Shown: positions 25,350 through 34,523 of the stretch, piece by piece | How positions within the stretch are numbered: the first letter of the stretch is position 1 | How the letters are laid out: the number at the start of each line of letters is the position of its first letter | Source of the DNA: Stagnimonas sp965279705 | Lineage (GTDB): Bacteria; Pseudomonadota; Gammaproteobacteria; Nevskiales; Nevskiaceae | Reading direction: 5' to 3' | Assembly: GCA_965279705.1 (NCBI GenBank) | Contig: OZ257257.1 | Coordinates: forward strand, 744,001-808,000 | DNA length: 64,000 bases | The notes under the pieces: model-generated | Told to the model about the DNA's origin: nothing | Database searches by the model: none | What the model saw: the letters and a program-made list of their open reading frames with translations, nothing else | Program-made: the position numbers and the translations under genes

Positions 25350-25420
25350 CGGGCGGCAGGCATTACGAGAGCTGAGGTGCGCATTATCCCGCCGCACCGC
25401 ATTCGGTGTCAGGCTGTGCG

Positions 25421-25690
25421 ATGACTGATCGTATGGATTGCCGCAGCGCCTGCGGTGCATGCTGCATCGCGCCCTCCATTTCTTCACCGATCCCCGGTAT
25501 GCCGTTCGGCAAGCCGGCGGGCGTGCGCTGCGTGCAGCTGCAGGACGACTTCAGCTGCGGCATTTTTGAAGATCCGGCGCGGCCAAGGGTCTGCGGCAGC
25601 CTCAAGGCGCGGGTCGAGATGTGCGGCAGCTCGCGCGAGCAGGCCTTGAGCTATCTGTTCAATCTCGAAGAACTGACGCGCAGCCCGTAA
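25421..25690 (+). CDS. YkgJ-family cysteine cluster protein
   Basis: This small protein (about 89 residues from ATG 25421) has eight cysteines arranged as CxxxCxxCC near the N-terminus, then RCVQL, CGIF, RVCGSL and MCGS. This is the UPF0153/YkgJ zinc- or iron-binding cysteine cluster. Start choices are ATG 25421 or 25433 and a GTG at 25406; none has a strong ribosome-binding site. The function is not established for the family. It is divergent from tesB. Confidence 0.8.
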   Translation: MTDRMDCRSACGACCIAPSISSPIPGMPFGKPAGVRCVQLQDDFSCGIFEDPARPRVCGSLKARVEMCGSSREQALSYLFNLEELTRSP

Positions 25691-25745
25691 CGCCGCACGT
25701 TACAGACCCCCACCGCTGCCGATCACCGACAGCGGGGTGCTGGAA

Positions 25746-26117
25746 TCACTCGTAGGTGGCTGAGGTGGTGTCGGTCGTGGCGTTGTAAAAAATTTTGATC
25801 TTGGAGACTTCGCACAGATTGAAGTTCTGCCATTCCGCCGAGGTGCCATCGACGGTGTAGACCACCTTCATGTCCCAGTAGCAGGAGTCGGTATCGCGAC
25901 TGAAGCTGATATCGACCCGATCGCCATCGGGCAGCACATCGCGGCCCAGCACATCGTCTTCCCAGTCATCGGTTTTGGCGGCGGACACATACACCTCGCC
26001 GATCTCGTAACCGGTTTTGTTGACCAGCGTGAAGTCCTGCGCGCCGGCGAAGGCGGCCTGCGGCAAGGTTGCAGCAGCGCACAGTGCGGCCCCAACGATG
26101 AGATGTTTGAGCGACAT
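25746..26117 (-). CDS. small secreted protein, unknown family
   Basis: This 123-residue protein has a signal peptide (to about residue 24, AAFA) and a mature domain FTLVNKTGYEIGEVYVSAAKTDDWEDDVLG..LPDGDRVDISF..CYWDMKVVYTVDG..NLC. This pattern of aromatic and Gly-Tyr residues and two cysteines recurs in small periplasmic proteins of proteobacteria, sometimes mislabelled in databases. No function is known to me. It is monocistronic, between the YkgJ gene (convergent) and putA. Confidence 0.78.
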   Translation of the reverse strand: MSLKHLIVGAALCAAATLPQAAFAGAQDFTLVNKTGYEIGEVYVSAAKTDDWEDDVLGRDVLPDGDRVDISFSRDTDSCYWDMKVVYTVDGTSAEWQNFNLCEVSKIKIFYNATTDTTSATYE

Positions 26118-26210
26118 GACAATCCCTTGGTGTTTTGTTTTTAGAAGACCAAAGCGTGCGCCGCCGTTCAGCTTTGTTCAAGGTCGTTTTTTCAACGAGC
26201 CGCCCCGCGC

Positions 26211-29200
26211 CTAGCCGCTCGCCGCCAATAGCCGCGCATTGCCGCCCACCGCCGAGGTGTTGATGGTCAAAGTCCGCTCCGAGATAAACCGCAGCAGGTA
26301 ATGCGGCCCGCCGGCCTTGGGCCCGGTGCCGCTCAGACCCTCGCCGCCAAACGGCTGCACGCCCACCACCGCGCCGGTCATGCCGCGGTTGATGTAGACG
26401 TTGCCGACATGCGCCCTGGCCTGCACGGTGCGCCAGGTGCGCTCGATGCGGCTGTGCACGCCGAGCGTTAGGCCGTAGCCCAGCGCGTTGATGCCATCGA
26501 CGAGCGCATCGAGCGCATCGGCCTCGTAACTCAGCACATGCAGGATCGGCCCGAACTGCTCCTCGCGCAGCGCGCCCAGGCTCGCGATCTCCACCGCCAT
26601 CGGCGCGATGAAAGTTCCGTGCGCGGTCTCCGCCGGCAATTTGATTTCGCCGATGACCTTGCCGCTGGCGCGCATCGCATCCGCATGGGCGGCGAGCTTG
26701 GCGCGGGCGTCTTCGTCGATGACAGGGCCGATATCAGTGGCGAGCAGGGCGGGATCACCAATGACCAACTCCTGCATTGCGCCGGCCAGCAGATGCTTCA
26801 CCTTGTCGGCGATCTCGCGCTGCACGCAGAGCACACGCAGCGCACTGCAACGCTGGCCGGCGGAGTAGAAGGCGCTGTTGATCGAATCCTTCACCACCTG
26901 TTCGGGCAGGGCGGAGCTGTCGACAATCATCGCGTTCTGGCCGCCGGTTTCGGCGATCAAGGTGGCGATGGGGCCCGGCTTGGCAGCAAGCGCGCGATTG
27001 ATCTTCTGGGCGACTTCGACCGAGCCGGTGAAGACGACGCCGGCAATGTGCTCGGCCGCCACCAGCGCGCTGCCAACGCGGCCATCGCCGAGTGCGAGTT
27101 GCAGTATGCCGATGGGCACGCCGCTGTCGTGCAGCAGCGTCGTCATGGCGTGCGCAACCAGATTGGTCTGCTCGGCAGGCTTGGCGATAACGCTGTTGCC
27201 CGCAACGAGTGCCGCGGCAATCTGGCCGACGAAGATCGCGAGCGGGAAGTTCCAGGGGCTGATGCAGACGAACACGCCCTTGCCGTGCAGTTGCAGCTCG
27301 TTGTGCTCGCCGGTGGGGCCGGGCAGGGTGGTGGGCGTGCTCATCAGGCGGCGCGCCTGCGCCGCGTAGTAGCGCAGGAAGTCCACCGCCTCGCGCACTT
27401 CGGCGTTGGCATCGCCCATGGTCTTGCCGGCTTCGCGCACCAGCAGCTTGAGGAAGATGGCGGGCGTGGCTTCCATGCGATCGGCGGCGCGTTCGAGCGC
27501 GGCGGCGCGACTGTCGGCGGCTGTCGCGTTCCAGCGGCCTTGCGCGGCACGCGCGTCGGCGACGAGCTGTGTGACGGCGGTGGGATGTAGCGCGATCCAG
27601 CTGCCTAGAATCTGGCGGCGATCCGCAGGATTGCTGATGGTCTGGGTTTCGCCGGGCATGGCTTCGCTGGCGGTGAGCGAACGCACGTTCTTCAGCGGCG
27701 TGGCGTCGCCGAGCTGCTTGGCAAGGGTGATCAGCTCCGGCTCGCTGGTGAGAAACAGGCCCGAAGAATTGCGGCGTTCGTCACCGTAAAGTTCGGAGGG
27801 CAGCGGCAGTTGCGGATTGACCTTCACGCTCATCGCGCGCACGGCGGCAACGGGGTCGGCAACCAGCGCTTCGGGTGGCGTGTTCTCGTCGAAGATGCGG
27901 TTGACGAAGCTGGTGTTTGCGCCGTTCTCCAGCAGGCGACGCACGAGATAGGGCAGCAAGTCTTCGTGGCTGCCGACTGGCGAATAGACGCGACAGGGAA
28001 TGGGTAGGTCCTGCTTCACCACTTCGTAGAGCGCCTCGCCCATGCCGTGCAGACGCTGGAACTCGTAGCCCACCTCATCGGCTGCATAGGCACGCACCTG
28101 TGCGACGGTGTGCGCATTGTGGGTGGCGAGCATCGGGTAGAACACATCGCGACGCGAGATCAGGCGGCGTGCGCAGGCGAGGAAGGCGACATCTGTATTC
28201 GCCTTGCGGGTGAACACCGGGTAGCCGCTCAGCCCCTGCTCCTGCGAGCGCTTCACTTCGGTATCCCAGTAGGCGCCTTTCACCAGGCGCACGGCGAGCT
28301 TGCGGCCAACCTTTTGTGCCAGGGCTTCGAGCCATTCGATCACCGCGAGGCCGCGTTTCTGGAAGGCCTGCACGGCCATGCCGAAGCCTTCGTAACCGGC
28401 CAGACTCACATCGCTGAACACGGCTTCGATCACGTCGAGCGAGAGTTCGAGGCGATCTGCTTCTTCGGCGTCGATGGTGATGCCGATGCCTTCGTGCTTC
28501 GCCTGCTGGGCGAGGGCCAGCACCTTGGGCGTTAGTTCGGCCAGCACGCGGGCGCGCTTGGCCAGCTCGTAACGCGGGTGCAGGGCGCTGAGCTTCACCG
28601 AGATGTTGGGGCGCGCGGTGAGCGGTGCGGCGGCGAACACGGCATCGGCACGCACCGCCGCACCAATCGCGGCAATCGCATCCTGATACGCCTTGAAGTA
28701 GCGCTCGGCGTCGGCCCCGGTCAGGGCAGCCTCACCCAGCATGTCGTAGCTGTGCAGATAGGCGCGGTGTGCCTTGCTGCGCGCGTTCTTCAGCGCCTCA
28801 TTGATGGTGCGGCCCATGACGAACTGCGAGCCCATCAGCTTCATGGCCTGGCGCACCGCGAGCTGGATCACCGGCTCGGTGCTCTTGGCCACCAGCTTGT
28901 TGATGGCGCTGCGGAAGCTCGATGTGGTTTCGGGCGCGAGCTTGACGATCTTGCCCGTCAGCATCAGCCCCCAAGTGCCGGCGTTGACGAACAGCGAGTC
29001 GCTCTTGCCGAAGTGCGATTCCCAATCGGCATCGCCCAGTTTGTCGGCGATGAGCTTGTCGGCGGTGGCGTCATCGGGGATGCGCAGCAGCGCTTCGGCC
29101 AGGCACATCAGCAGCACGCCTTCTTCGCTGCTCAAGTCGTATTGCTGCATGAAGGCATCGAGCGGCGACTGGTCGTTCTTGAGCGTGCGCACGCGCTCAA

Positions 29201-29378
29201 CCCAATGCGCGGCTTGCCGCACCACAAGGGCGGCGTGCTCTGTCGGCAGTGCTGCAAGCGCCAGACATTTGTTGACGAGGGCGGTTTCGTCGGCGAGGTA
29301 GAGCGCCGAGAGGGCAGTGCGCAGCGCGTCGCGGGCGGGCGGCGGCGTGGCGAAGACGAAGGAAGTCATGGACGGCAT
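26211..29378 (-). CDS. putA: bifunctional proline dehydrogenase/glutamate-semialdehyde dehydrogenase PutA (short form)
   Basis: The 1055-residue enzyme oxidises proline to glutamate. The N-terminal two fifths form the flavin proline dehydrogenase barrel (PNISVKLSALHPRYE, VRLVKGAYWDTEVKRSQ, TRKANTDVAFLA). The rest is the aldehyde dehydrogenase with FTGSVEVAQKI and the active-site GQRCSALR cysteine. It begins with MTSFVFATP and lacks the N-terminal ribbon-helix-helix operator-binding domain of the 1320-residue E. coli protein, so it cannot repress its own gene. ATG 29378 and ATG 29369 are both possible; neither has a clear ribosome-binding site. Confidence 0.95.
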   Translation of the reverse strand: MPSMTSFVFATPPPARDALRTALSALYLADETALVNKCLALAALPTEHAALVVRQAAHWVERVRTLKNDQSPLDAFMQQYDLSSEEGVLLMCLAEALLRIPDDATADKLIADKLGDADWESHFGKSDSLFVNAGTWGLMLTGKIVKLAPETTSSFRSAINKLVAKSTEPVIQLAVRQAMKLMGSQFVMGRTINEALKNARSKAHRAYLHSYDMLGEAALTGADAERYFKAYQDAIAAIGAAVRADAVFAAAPLTARPNISVKLSALHPRYELAKRARVLAELTPKVLALAQQAKHEGIGITIDAEEADRLELSLDVIEAVFSDVSLAGYEGFGMAVQAFQKRGLAVIEWLEALAQKVGRKLAVRLVKGAYWDTEVKRSQEQGLSGYPVFTRKANTDVAFLACARRLISRRDVFYPMLATHNAHTVAQVRAYAADEVGYEFQRLHGMGEALYEVVKQDLPIPCRVYSPVGSHEDLLPYLVRRLLENGANTSFVNRIFDENTPPEALVADPVAAVRAMSVKVNPQLPLPSELYGDERRNSSGLFLTSEPELITLAKQLGDATPLKNVRSLTASEAMPGETQTISNPADRRQILGSWIALHPTAVTQLVADARAAQGRWNATAADSRAAALERAADRMEATPAIFLKLLVREAGKTMGDANAEVREAVDFLRYYAAQARRLMSTPTTLPGPTGEHNELQLHGKGVFVCISPWNFPLAIFVGQIAAALVAGNSVIAKPAEQTNLVAHAMTTLLHDSGVPIGILQLALGDGRVGSALVAAEHIAGVVFTGSVEVAQKINRALAAKPGPIATLIAETGGQNAMIVDSSALPEQVVKDSINSAFYSAGQRCSALRVLCVQREIADKVKHLLAGAMQELVIGDPALLATDIGPVIDEDARAKLAAHADAMRASGKVIGEIKLPAETAHGTFIAPMAVEIASLGALREEQFGPILHVLSYEADALDALVDGINALGYGLTLGVHSRIERTWRTVQARAHVGNVYINRGMTGAVVGVQPFGGEGLSGTGPKAGGPHYLLRFISERTLTINTSAVGGNARLLAASG

Positions 29379-29399
29379 CGGGTCAGGGATGCCGCCAGT

Positions 29400-29888
29400 T
29401 TACGGTGCGGCTTGATCTGCAAGTTGGGTCAGGGCGTCTCCGGTCATGCGATAGATTGTCCATTCCTTCTGCGCCTTGGCACCGAGCGATTCGTAGAAGG
29501 CGATGGCGGGCGCGTTCCAGTTCAGCACGCTCCATTCGAAGCGGCCGCAGCCACTTTCGAGTGCGAACTGCGCCAGGTGCGCGAGCAGCGCCTTGCCCAC
29601 ACCCTGGCCGCGCGCGGCGGGGCGCACGAACAGGTCTTCCAGATACAGGCCGGGCTTGGCAAGAAACGTTGAGTAGTTGTGGAAGAACAAGGCAAAGCCG
29701 ACCGGCGCGCCTTGCAGTTCGGCAATCACGCACTCGGCGTGGGGATTGCCGCCGAACAGGCTCTGGCGGATGTTCTCTGGTGTGGCGTGGCACTCGTCAA
29801 GCAGCTTCTCGTATTCGGCCAGCTCGCGAATGAGGGTGGCGATGAGGGTGGCGTCGGCGGGTGTTGCAGGGCGGATGCGAAGGGTCAT
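29400..29888 (-). CDS. GNAT family N-acetyltransferase (SSAT-like)
   Basis: This 162-residue acetyltransferase has LRIRPATPADATLIATLIRELAEYEKL at the start, as in spermidine/spermine acetyltransferase-like GNATs, and an acetyl-CoA loop VRPAARGQGVGKALLAHLA. ATG 29888 begins the domain. The substrate is probably an amine or amino acid but unproven. It runs parallel to putA, 21 bp upstream, and may be cotranscribed with it. Confidence 0.85.
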   Translation of the reverse strand: MTLRIRPATPADATLIATLIRELAEYEKLLDECHATPENIRQSLFGGNPHAECVIAELQGAPVGFALFFHNYSTFLAKPGLYLEDLFVRPAARGQGVGKALLAHLAQFALESGCGRFEWSVLNWNAPAIAFYESLGAKAQKEWTIYRMTGDALTQLADQAAP

Positions 29889-30040
29889 AGCGGTCTCACA
29901 TGCGAAGATGCGCATCATGTCTGGAGTCATCGCTGGCGTCACGGCCCGGACCTGTTGCTGCTATCGAGCAAGACATCATCATCACGAACTTCCCCAAGTC
30001 GTCGCTGTCCCAGCAGCGACTCCCACACGCCTACTCCGCA

Positions 30041-30499
30041 ATGGCTCTTACAAGAATCTTCACTCTCGGTCTGATGCTCATCGCAGCGAGTGCGCTGCTG
30101 ACGCCGGTACAGGCCGAAAGCCTGCTACACGCCAAGTCCAAAGCCGATGCCTTGCTGCCGGTCGATCAGGCTTTCGACTTACAGGGTGCAACCCGCAAGG
30201 GACACGAGATTGCTATCGACTGGGCGATTGCGCCCGGCTACTACCTCTACGGCCACACCTTGAAGGTGAGTGTCGATGCGCCCGCCAATGCCCCGTTTTC
30301 TGGCCCGGTGCTGCCCAAGGGCGAGATGCTGAAAGATGCCGAGTTCGGTGATGTCGAGGTCTACCGCAACGTGATGCAGGCCAAGCTCACCTTGCCTGCC
30401 GACGCCAAAGCGCCGCGCACCCTGCGCGTGCGTTACCAAGGCTGTGCGGACATTGGCGTGTGCTACCCGCCGCAGACGCGCATCGTGGCGGTCAAGTAG
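30041..30499 (+). CDS. DsbD alpha-domain protein (stand-alone thiol reductase domain)
   Basis: This 152-residue periplasmic protein has a signal peptide (to about residue 25) and a domain matching the N-terminal alpha domain of DsbD. The active-site block YQGCADIGVCYPP has both redox cysteines (Cys135, Cys141), spaced as in E. coli DsbD. The eight-helix beta domain and gamma thioredoxin domain that follow in full DsbD are absent; the frame stops at 30499. A thioredoxin gene follows 3 bp later and then aroQ, where full-length dsbD sits in Pseudomonas. It would pass electrons to periplasmic substrates if a CcdA- or ScsB-like donor exists elsewhere. Confidence 0.85.
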   Translation: MALTRIFTLGLMLIAASALLTPVQAESLLHAKSKADALLPVDQAFDLQGATRKGHEIAIDWAIAPGYYLYGHTLKVSVDAPANAPFSGPVLPKGEMLKDAEFGDVEVYRNVMQAKLTLPADAKAPRTLRVRYQGCADIGVCYPPQTRIVAVK

Positions 30500-30502
30500 G
30501 CC

Positions 30503-31078
30503 ATGAGCGGATTTTCGAGACAGGCTGCACTCGTCGCGGCCATTGCCTTCACAGCCGGTGCCGCTGGTTTTTGGGTGGCAAGACTGATGCCGCCACCACC
30601 GCCTGAAGTGGCCAGTGTTTCACCCCGCAAGCCTGCACCCGTCAGTGGTCTCGAAGGTCAGCCTGCGCCTGCCGTGAGCCTGCCTGATCTGGACGGCAAG
30701 CCGCGCACTCTGGGCGATTGGCCGGGCAAGTGGCTGGTGGTCAATTTCTGGGCGACCTGGTGCGCGCCGTGCATGCACGAAATCCCAGCGCTGGTTGCGG
30801 CGCAGGCCAAGTATGAGAAACACGGCTTGCAGATTGTGGGCATCGCGATGGATGATCCCGATGCGGTGCGCACCTTGATGCGCGAAAAAGGCTTCAACTA
30901 CCCGTCGCTGGTCGGTGATGAGCAGGTGCAGCACATCATGGAGCAGTTCGGCAACACGATGGGGGCCTTGCCCTACACCGTGCTGATCGCGCCGGACGGT
31001 GTGATCCGCTACATCGAGCTGGGCGGTGTCGACACCCCGAAGCTCGACATGCTGATGCAGCGGTTTCTGCCTCTCTAA
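30503..31078 (+). CDS. TlpA/ResA-like membrane-anchored thioredoxin
   Basis: This 191-residue protein has an N-terminal membrane anchor (about residues 7-28) and a periplasmic thioredoxin domain of the TlpA/ResA type with the active site WCAPC (Cys87, Cys90). It is translated right after the DsbD-alpha gene (3-bp gap), so the two probably act together in thiol reduction. It may functionally replace the gamma domain of DsbD; that is inference. Confidence 0.88.
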   Translation: MSGFSRQAALVAAIAFTAGAAGFWVARLMPPPPPEVASVSPRKPAPVSGLEGQPAPAVSLPDLDGKPRTLGDWPGKWLVVNFWATWCAPCMHEIPALVAAQAKYEKHGLQIVGIAMDDPDAVRTLMREKGFNYPSLVGDEQVQHIMEQFGNTMGALPYTVLIAPDGVIRYIELGGVDTPKLDMLMQRFLPL

Positions 31079-31197
31079 ACTGACTTTGTAGTCATCGTGC
31101 TGCAATCTGCACCCATCCGGTGCACATCTGCACGCATTTGCAAATACTGAACACGCTGGTGCAGACTCGAAACCACTGCAATCACTCGCGTTGTTTC

Positions 31198-31647
31198 ATG
31201 AGCCATCTGCTGCTGCTCAACGGCCCCAACCTCAATCTGCTCGGCACCCGCGAGCCGGCGCTGTATGGCAGCGCGACGCTGGCTGAAATCGAATCCAAAC
31301 TGGCCGCCGAAGCGGTAACGCTGGGCCACAGCCTGAGCGCGTTCCAGTCCAATCACGAAGGCGCGCTGGTGGACCGCATCCAGCAGGCGCGCACTGAAAA
31401 TGTGGCGGGTATCGTCATCAATGCCGGTGCCTTTACCCATACCAGCATCGCCATCCGCGATGCGCTGCTCGGTGTTGGCTTGCCCTACGTGGAAGTGCAT
31501 CTCTCAAACGTCTACGCCCGCGAGGCGTTTCGCCAGCACTCCTATCTGTCGGACAAGGCGATCGGCGTGATCGTTGGTTTTGGTGCCAAAGGCTATCGCC
31601 TGAGTCTGCTGGCACTGCACGAGCATCTCGCGTCCCTCACAAGCTAG
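31198..31647 (+). CDS. aroQ: type II 3-dehydroquinate dehydratase
   Basis: This 149-residue dodecameric enzyme of the shikimate pathway dehydrates 3-dehydroquinate. The family opening LLLLNGPNLNLLGTREPALYG with the catalytic Tyr, the FQSNHEGALVDRIQ block, INAGAFTHTSIAIRDAL, and the VEVHLSN motif are all present. ATG 31198 begins the domain. It sits in the standard aroQ-accB-accC order. Confidence 0.95.
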   Translation: MSHLLLLNGPNLNLLGTREPALYGSATLAEIESKLAAEAVTLGHSLSAFQSNHEGALVDRIQQARTENVAGIVINAGAFTHTSIAIRDALLGVGLPYVEVHLSNVYAREAFRQHSYLSDKAIGVIVGFGAKGYRLSLLALHEHLASLTS

Positions 31648-31712
31648 TTCTGCCCCTCAACTTGATAGCGGCCGAGCAGGATGTTCGGTCTTCAGCCCCA
31701 CCGGAGTTCCGC

Positions 31713-32201
31713 ATGGATTTGCGCAAGATCAAAACCCTCATCGACCTCGTGCAGGAATCCGGCATTGCCGAACTGGAAGTGAAAGAGGGCGAAGAAAGCG
31801 TGCGCATCAGCCGCTTCCCCACCGGCGGCATGGCGCATCAGGTGATGCTGCCGCCAATGGCGATGCAGTCTGGCGGTTATGCCCCGGCACCTTCTGCACC
31901 TTTGGCACCAGTGGCGGCGGCACCCGCCAGCGCCGAGCCGGCAGCCGCCGCCAAGACCAGCGGCTACACCGTCAAATCACCGATGGTCGGCACGTTTTAC
32001 CGCACGCCGTCTCCGGGTGCTAAAGCCTTTGTCGAAGTGGGGCAGACGGTCAAGGTGGGCCAGGTGCTGTGCATCATCGAAGCCATGAAGATGCTCAACC
32101 AGATCGAGTGCGACAAGAACGGCGTCATTAGCGCGGTGCTGGTTGATAACGAGAAGCCGGTGGAGTTCGACCAGCCGTTGTTCGTCATCGACCCGGCCTA
32201 A
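31713..32201 (+). CDS. accB: biotin carboxyl carrier protein of acetyl-CoA carboxylase
   Basis: This 162-residue protein has an N-terminal helix (MDLRKIKTLIDLVQESGIAELEVKEG), an Ala/Pro-rich swinging linker and a C-terminal biotinyl domain with the biotin-acceptor lysine in EAMKM. It carries the carboxyl group between AccC and the AccAD transferase in fatty acid synthesis. ATG 31713 matches the family N-terminus. It lies 13 bp before accC. Confidence 0.96.
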   Translation: MDLRKIKTLIDLVQESGIAELEVKEGEESVRISRFPTGGMAHQVMLPPMAMQSGGYAPAPSAPLAPVAAAPASAEPAAAAKTSGYTVKSPMVGTFYRTPSPGAKAFVEVGQTVKVGQVLCIIEAMKMLNQIECDKNGVISAVLVDNEKPVEFDQPLFVIDPA

Positions 32202-32214
32202 GGCTGGCCGCGCC

Positions 32215-33561
32215 ATGATCCAGAAAATCCTCATCGCCAACCGCGGCGAAATCGCGCTGCGCATCCAGCGCGCTTGTCGCGAAATGGGCATCAAGACGGT
32301 GGCTGTCTATTCGACCGCCGACCGTGACCTGAAACACGTGCTGCTCTCCGACGAGTCGGTGTGCATCGGCCCGCCAGCGGCGAGCGGCAGCTACCTCAAC
32401 ATGGCGGCGATCATCTCGGCGGCGGAAGTGACGCAGGCCGATGCGATTCACCCCGGCTACGGCTTCCTGAGCGAGAACGCCGATTTTGCCGAGAGCTGCG
32501 AGAAAAGCGGTTTCAAGTTCATCGGCCCCAAGTCGGAGACCATCCGCCTGATGGGTGGCAAGACCACTGCCAAGGCCGAGATGATTGCCGCCGGTGTGCC
32601 CTGCGTGCCGGGCAGCGATGGCGTGCTGCCCGAGGACGATGCGATCGCGTTGGCCACGGCAGAGAAGGTCGGCTACCCGGTGATCATTAAGGCGGTGTCT
32701 GGCGGCGGTGGGCGCGGCATGCAGGTGGTGCGCGAGCCGGGCGAGCTACTCAACAAGATCAGCATCGCGCGCACCGAAGCGCTCAATGCCTTCAAGGACG
32801 GCTCCGTGTTCATGGAGAAGTTTCTTGAATGCCCGCGCCACATCGAGATTCAGGTGCTGTGCGACGAGCACGGCAACTGTGTGCATCTGGGCGAGCGCGA
32901 TTGCTCGATGCAGCGCCGCAACCAGAAGGTTATTGAAGAATCCCCCGCGCCCGGCATCACCGCCGAGCAGCGCGCCGAGATTGGCGCGGTCTGCGTTACC
33001 GCCTGCAAGCGCATCGGCTATCGCGGCGCCGGTACGATGGAGTTTCTCTACGCCAAGGGCCGGTTCTATTTCATCGAAATGAACACGCGCATCCAGGTCG
33101 AGCATCCGGTCACCGAACTGGTGACCGGCATCGATCTCATCCAGGCGCAGATTCGCATCGCCAATGGCGAGGTGCTGTGGATCGACCAGTCGCAGGTCAC
33201 TCCGCGCGGTCACGCCATCGAGTGCCGCATCAACGCCGAAAACCCCAAGACCTTCGCTCCCTCGCCGGGCGAGATCAAGCGCTGGCATGTGCCGGGCGGT
33301 CCCGGCGTGCGCATCGACTCGCACTGCTACGCCGGCTACAAGGTGCCGCCCAATTACGACTCGATGATCGGCAAGCTCATCACCTATGGCGTCACACGCG
33401 AATCGGCGATGGCGCGCATGGGCATTGCGCTCAGCGAGATGGCGGTGGACGGCATTCTCACCAACATCCCCATGCAGCAGCGCATCCTGAAGGACGAGCT
33501 GTTCCAGAAGGGCGAGCATCACATCCACTACCTGGCCGACCTGCTCGAAAAGCCGGAGTAG
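32215..33561 (+). CDS. accC: biotin carboxylase subunit of acetyl-CoA carboxylase
   Basis: This 448-residue ATP-grasp enzyme uses ATP and bicarbonate to carboxylate biotin on AccB. Visible features are the N-terminal ILIANRGEIALRIQRACREMG, the glycine-rich ATP loop SGGGGRGMQVV, EKFLECPRHIEIQVL, and the catalytic FIEMNTRIQVEHPVTE. ATG 32215 is the family start. Length is normal. In most gammaproteobacteria prmA follows; here two HDOD genes intervene. Confidence 0.96.
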   Translation: MIQKILIANRGEIALRIQRACREMGIKTVAVYSTADRDLKHVLLSDESVCIGPPAASGSYLNMAAIISAAEVTQADAIHPGYGFLSENADFAESCEKSGFKFIGPKSETIRLMGGKTTAKAEMIAAGVPCVPGSDGVLPEDDAIALATAEKVGYPVIIKAVSGGGGRGMQVVREPGELLNKISIARTEALNAFKDGSVFMEKFLECPRHIEIQVLCDEHGNCVHLGERDCSMQRRNQKVIEESPAPGITAEQRAEIGAVCVTACKRIGYRGAGTMEFLYAKGRFYFIEMNTRIQVEHPVTELVTGIDLIQAQIRIANGEVLWIDQSQVTPRGHAIECRINAENPKTFAPSPGEIKRWHVPGGPGVRIDSHCYAGYKVPPNYDSMIGKLITYGVTRESAMARMGIALSEMAVDGILTNIPMQQRILKDELFQKGEHHIHYLADLLEKPE

Positions 33562-33677
33562 GTCGCGCCGCCAGTGGCGGCATTGGGCAGCCGAGCGGTC
33601 TCAAACAAACGGCGTGCACACCGATACAGGGAGTGAGTCCTCAGCGGCTCGCATCTCTCACCTTGTCGGAGCACGCC

Positions 33678-34508
33678 ATGCTTGCCACCTCTGCGTCACT
33701 GCTGTCCCGCATCCATGCGATTCCGACCATGCCCAAGGTCGTGCAGGCGCTGATCTCCACCTTCGATGCGAGCGAGGTCGATGTGCCGCGCATTGCGCGG
33801 TTGGTCAATACTGATCCAGTCATCGCCGCCAAGGTGTTGCGGCTCGCCAATTCCTCTTACTACCACCGCGCACGTGCGGTTTCCACCATCAACGATGCGG
33901 TGGTGTTTCTCGGGCTGGATGCGCTGCGCATGCTGGTGATCGGTGCCGGGTTTGCCGGCAGCGTGCCGGTGCCGCAGAGCCTGGGTCGCAATCTGTACTG
34001 GCGCTATTGCCTGCACACCGCAGTGGCGGCTAAGTTTTTTGCAGCGCAATGCGACGAGGATTCTGAAACTGCCTTTACCGCAGGCCTGCTGCACGCCATC
34101 GGCGAGCCGCTGATGGTGACGGCGATGGAAAGCGAGCTGCTTAATGTGGATCTCGAGGCACGCTTCTACGATCACGAACGTGCGCGCTGCGAGCGTGCTG
34201 CCATTGGTTTCTCATTCTCTGATCTGGGCGGCGATCTGGCCGAGAGCTGGTGCTTCCCCACCGCCGTCGTTGCAGCAATCCGCACCGCGCCCGAACCTTT
34301 GGAGCAGGCCGAGTTCTCGCGGCTCGGGGCCTGCGTGTACCTGGGCGCGCACTTTGCCGCCGCGCACGAGCGCAGCGAGTCGGTGGAGCAGGCCGCCAGC
34401 ACGCTGGATGCGCGCGTGCTCGACAGCGTCGGCATCGACCTCGCTAAGGCCTTCGACATGCCGCCGGTGCGGGTGTTGGCGGCGGGCCTTGAAGAGTTGG
34501 TGGCATAA
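33678..34508 (+). CDS. HDOD domain protein, copy 1
   Basis: The 276-residue protein is one HDOD domain: IHAIPTMPKVVQALISTFDASEVDVPRIARLVNTDPVIAAKVLRLANSS, then INDAVVFLGLDALRMLVIG and a helical second half. HDOD proteins are HD-like folds without the metal-binding HD residues and act in signalling. ATG 33678 has GGAG upstream. It shares the same plan and length with the next gene and lies 115 bp after accC in an otherwise conserved biosynthetic cluster. Confidence 0.88.
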   Translation: MLATSASLLSRIHAIPTMPKVVQALISTFDASEVDVPRIARLVNTDPVIAAKVLRLANSSYYHRARAVSTINDAVVFLGLDALRMLVIGAGFAGSVPVPQSLGRNLYWRYCLHTAVAAKFFAAQCDEDSETAFTAGLLHAIGEPLMVTAMESELLNVDLEARFYDHERARCERAAIGFSFSDLGGDLAESWCFPTAVVAAIRTAPEPLEQAEFSRLGACVYLGAHFAAAHERSESVEQAASTLDARVLDSVGIDLAKAFDMPPVRVLAAGLEELVA

Positions 34509-34523
34509 AACACGAAGCCCGCC

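Noticed and set aside
25707..25737. Inverted repeat CCGCTG/CAGCGG between ykgJ-like and secreted-protein genes
   Set aside because: Only six perfect pairs and no T-run; could be a weak bidirectional terminator but is not supported.
30500..30502. Frameshifted full-length dsbD
   Set aside because: The 3-bp gap cannot hide the beta domain, the second gene has its own N-terminal anchor, and both reading frames are intact.
33567..33581. GCCGCC-AGT-GGCGGC hairpin after accC
   Set aside because: Short stem and no T-run; not called a terminator.
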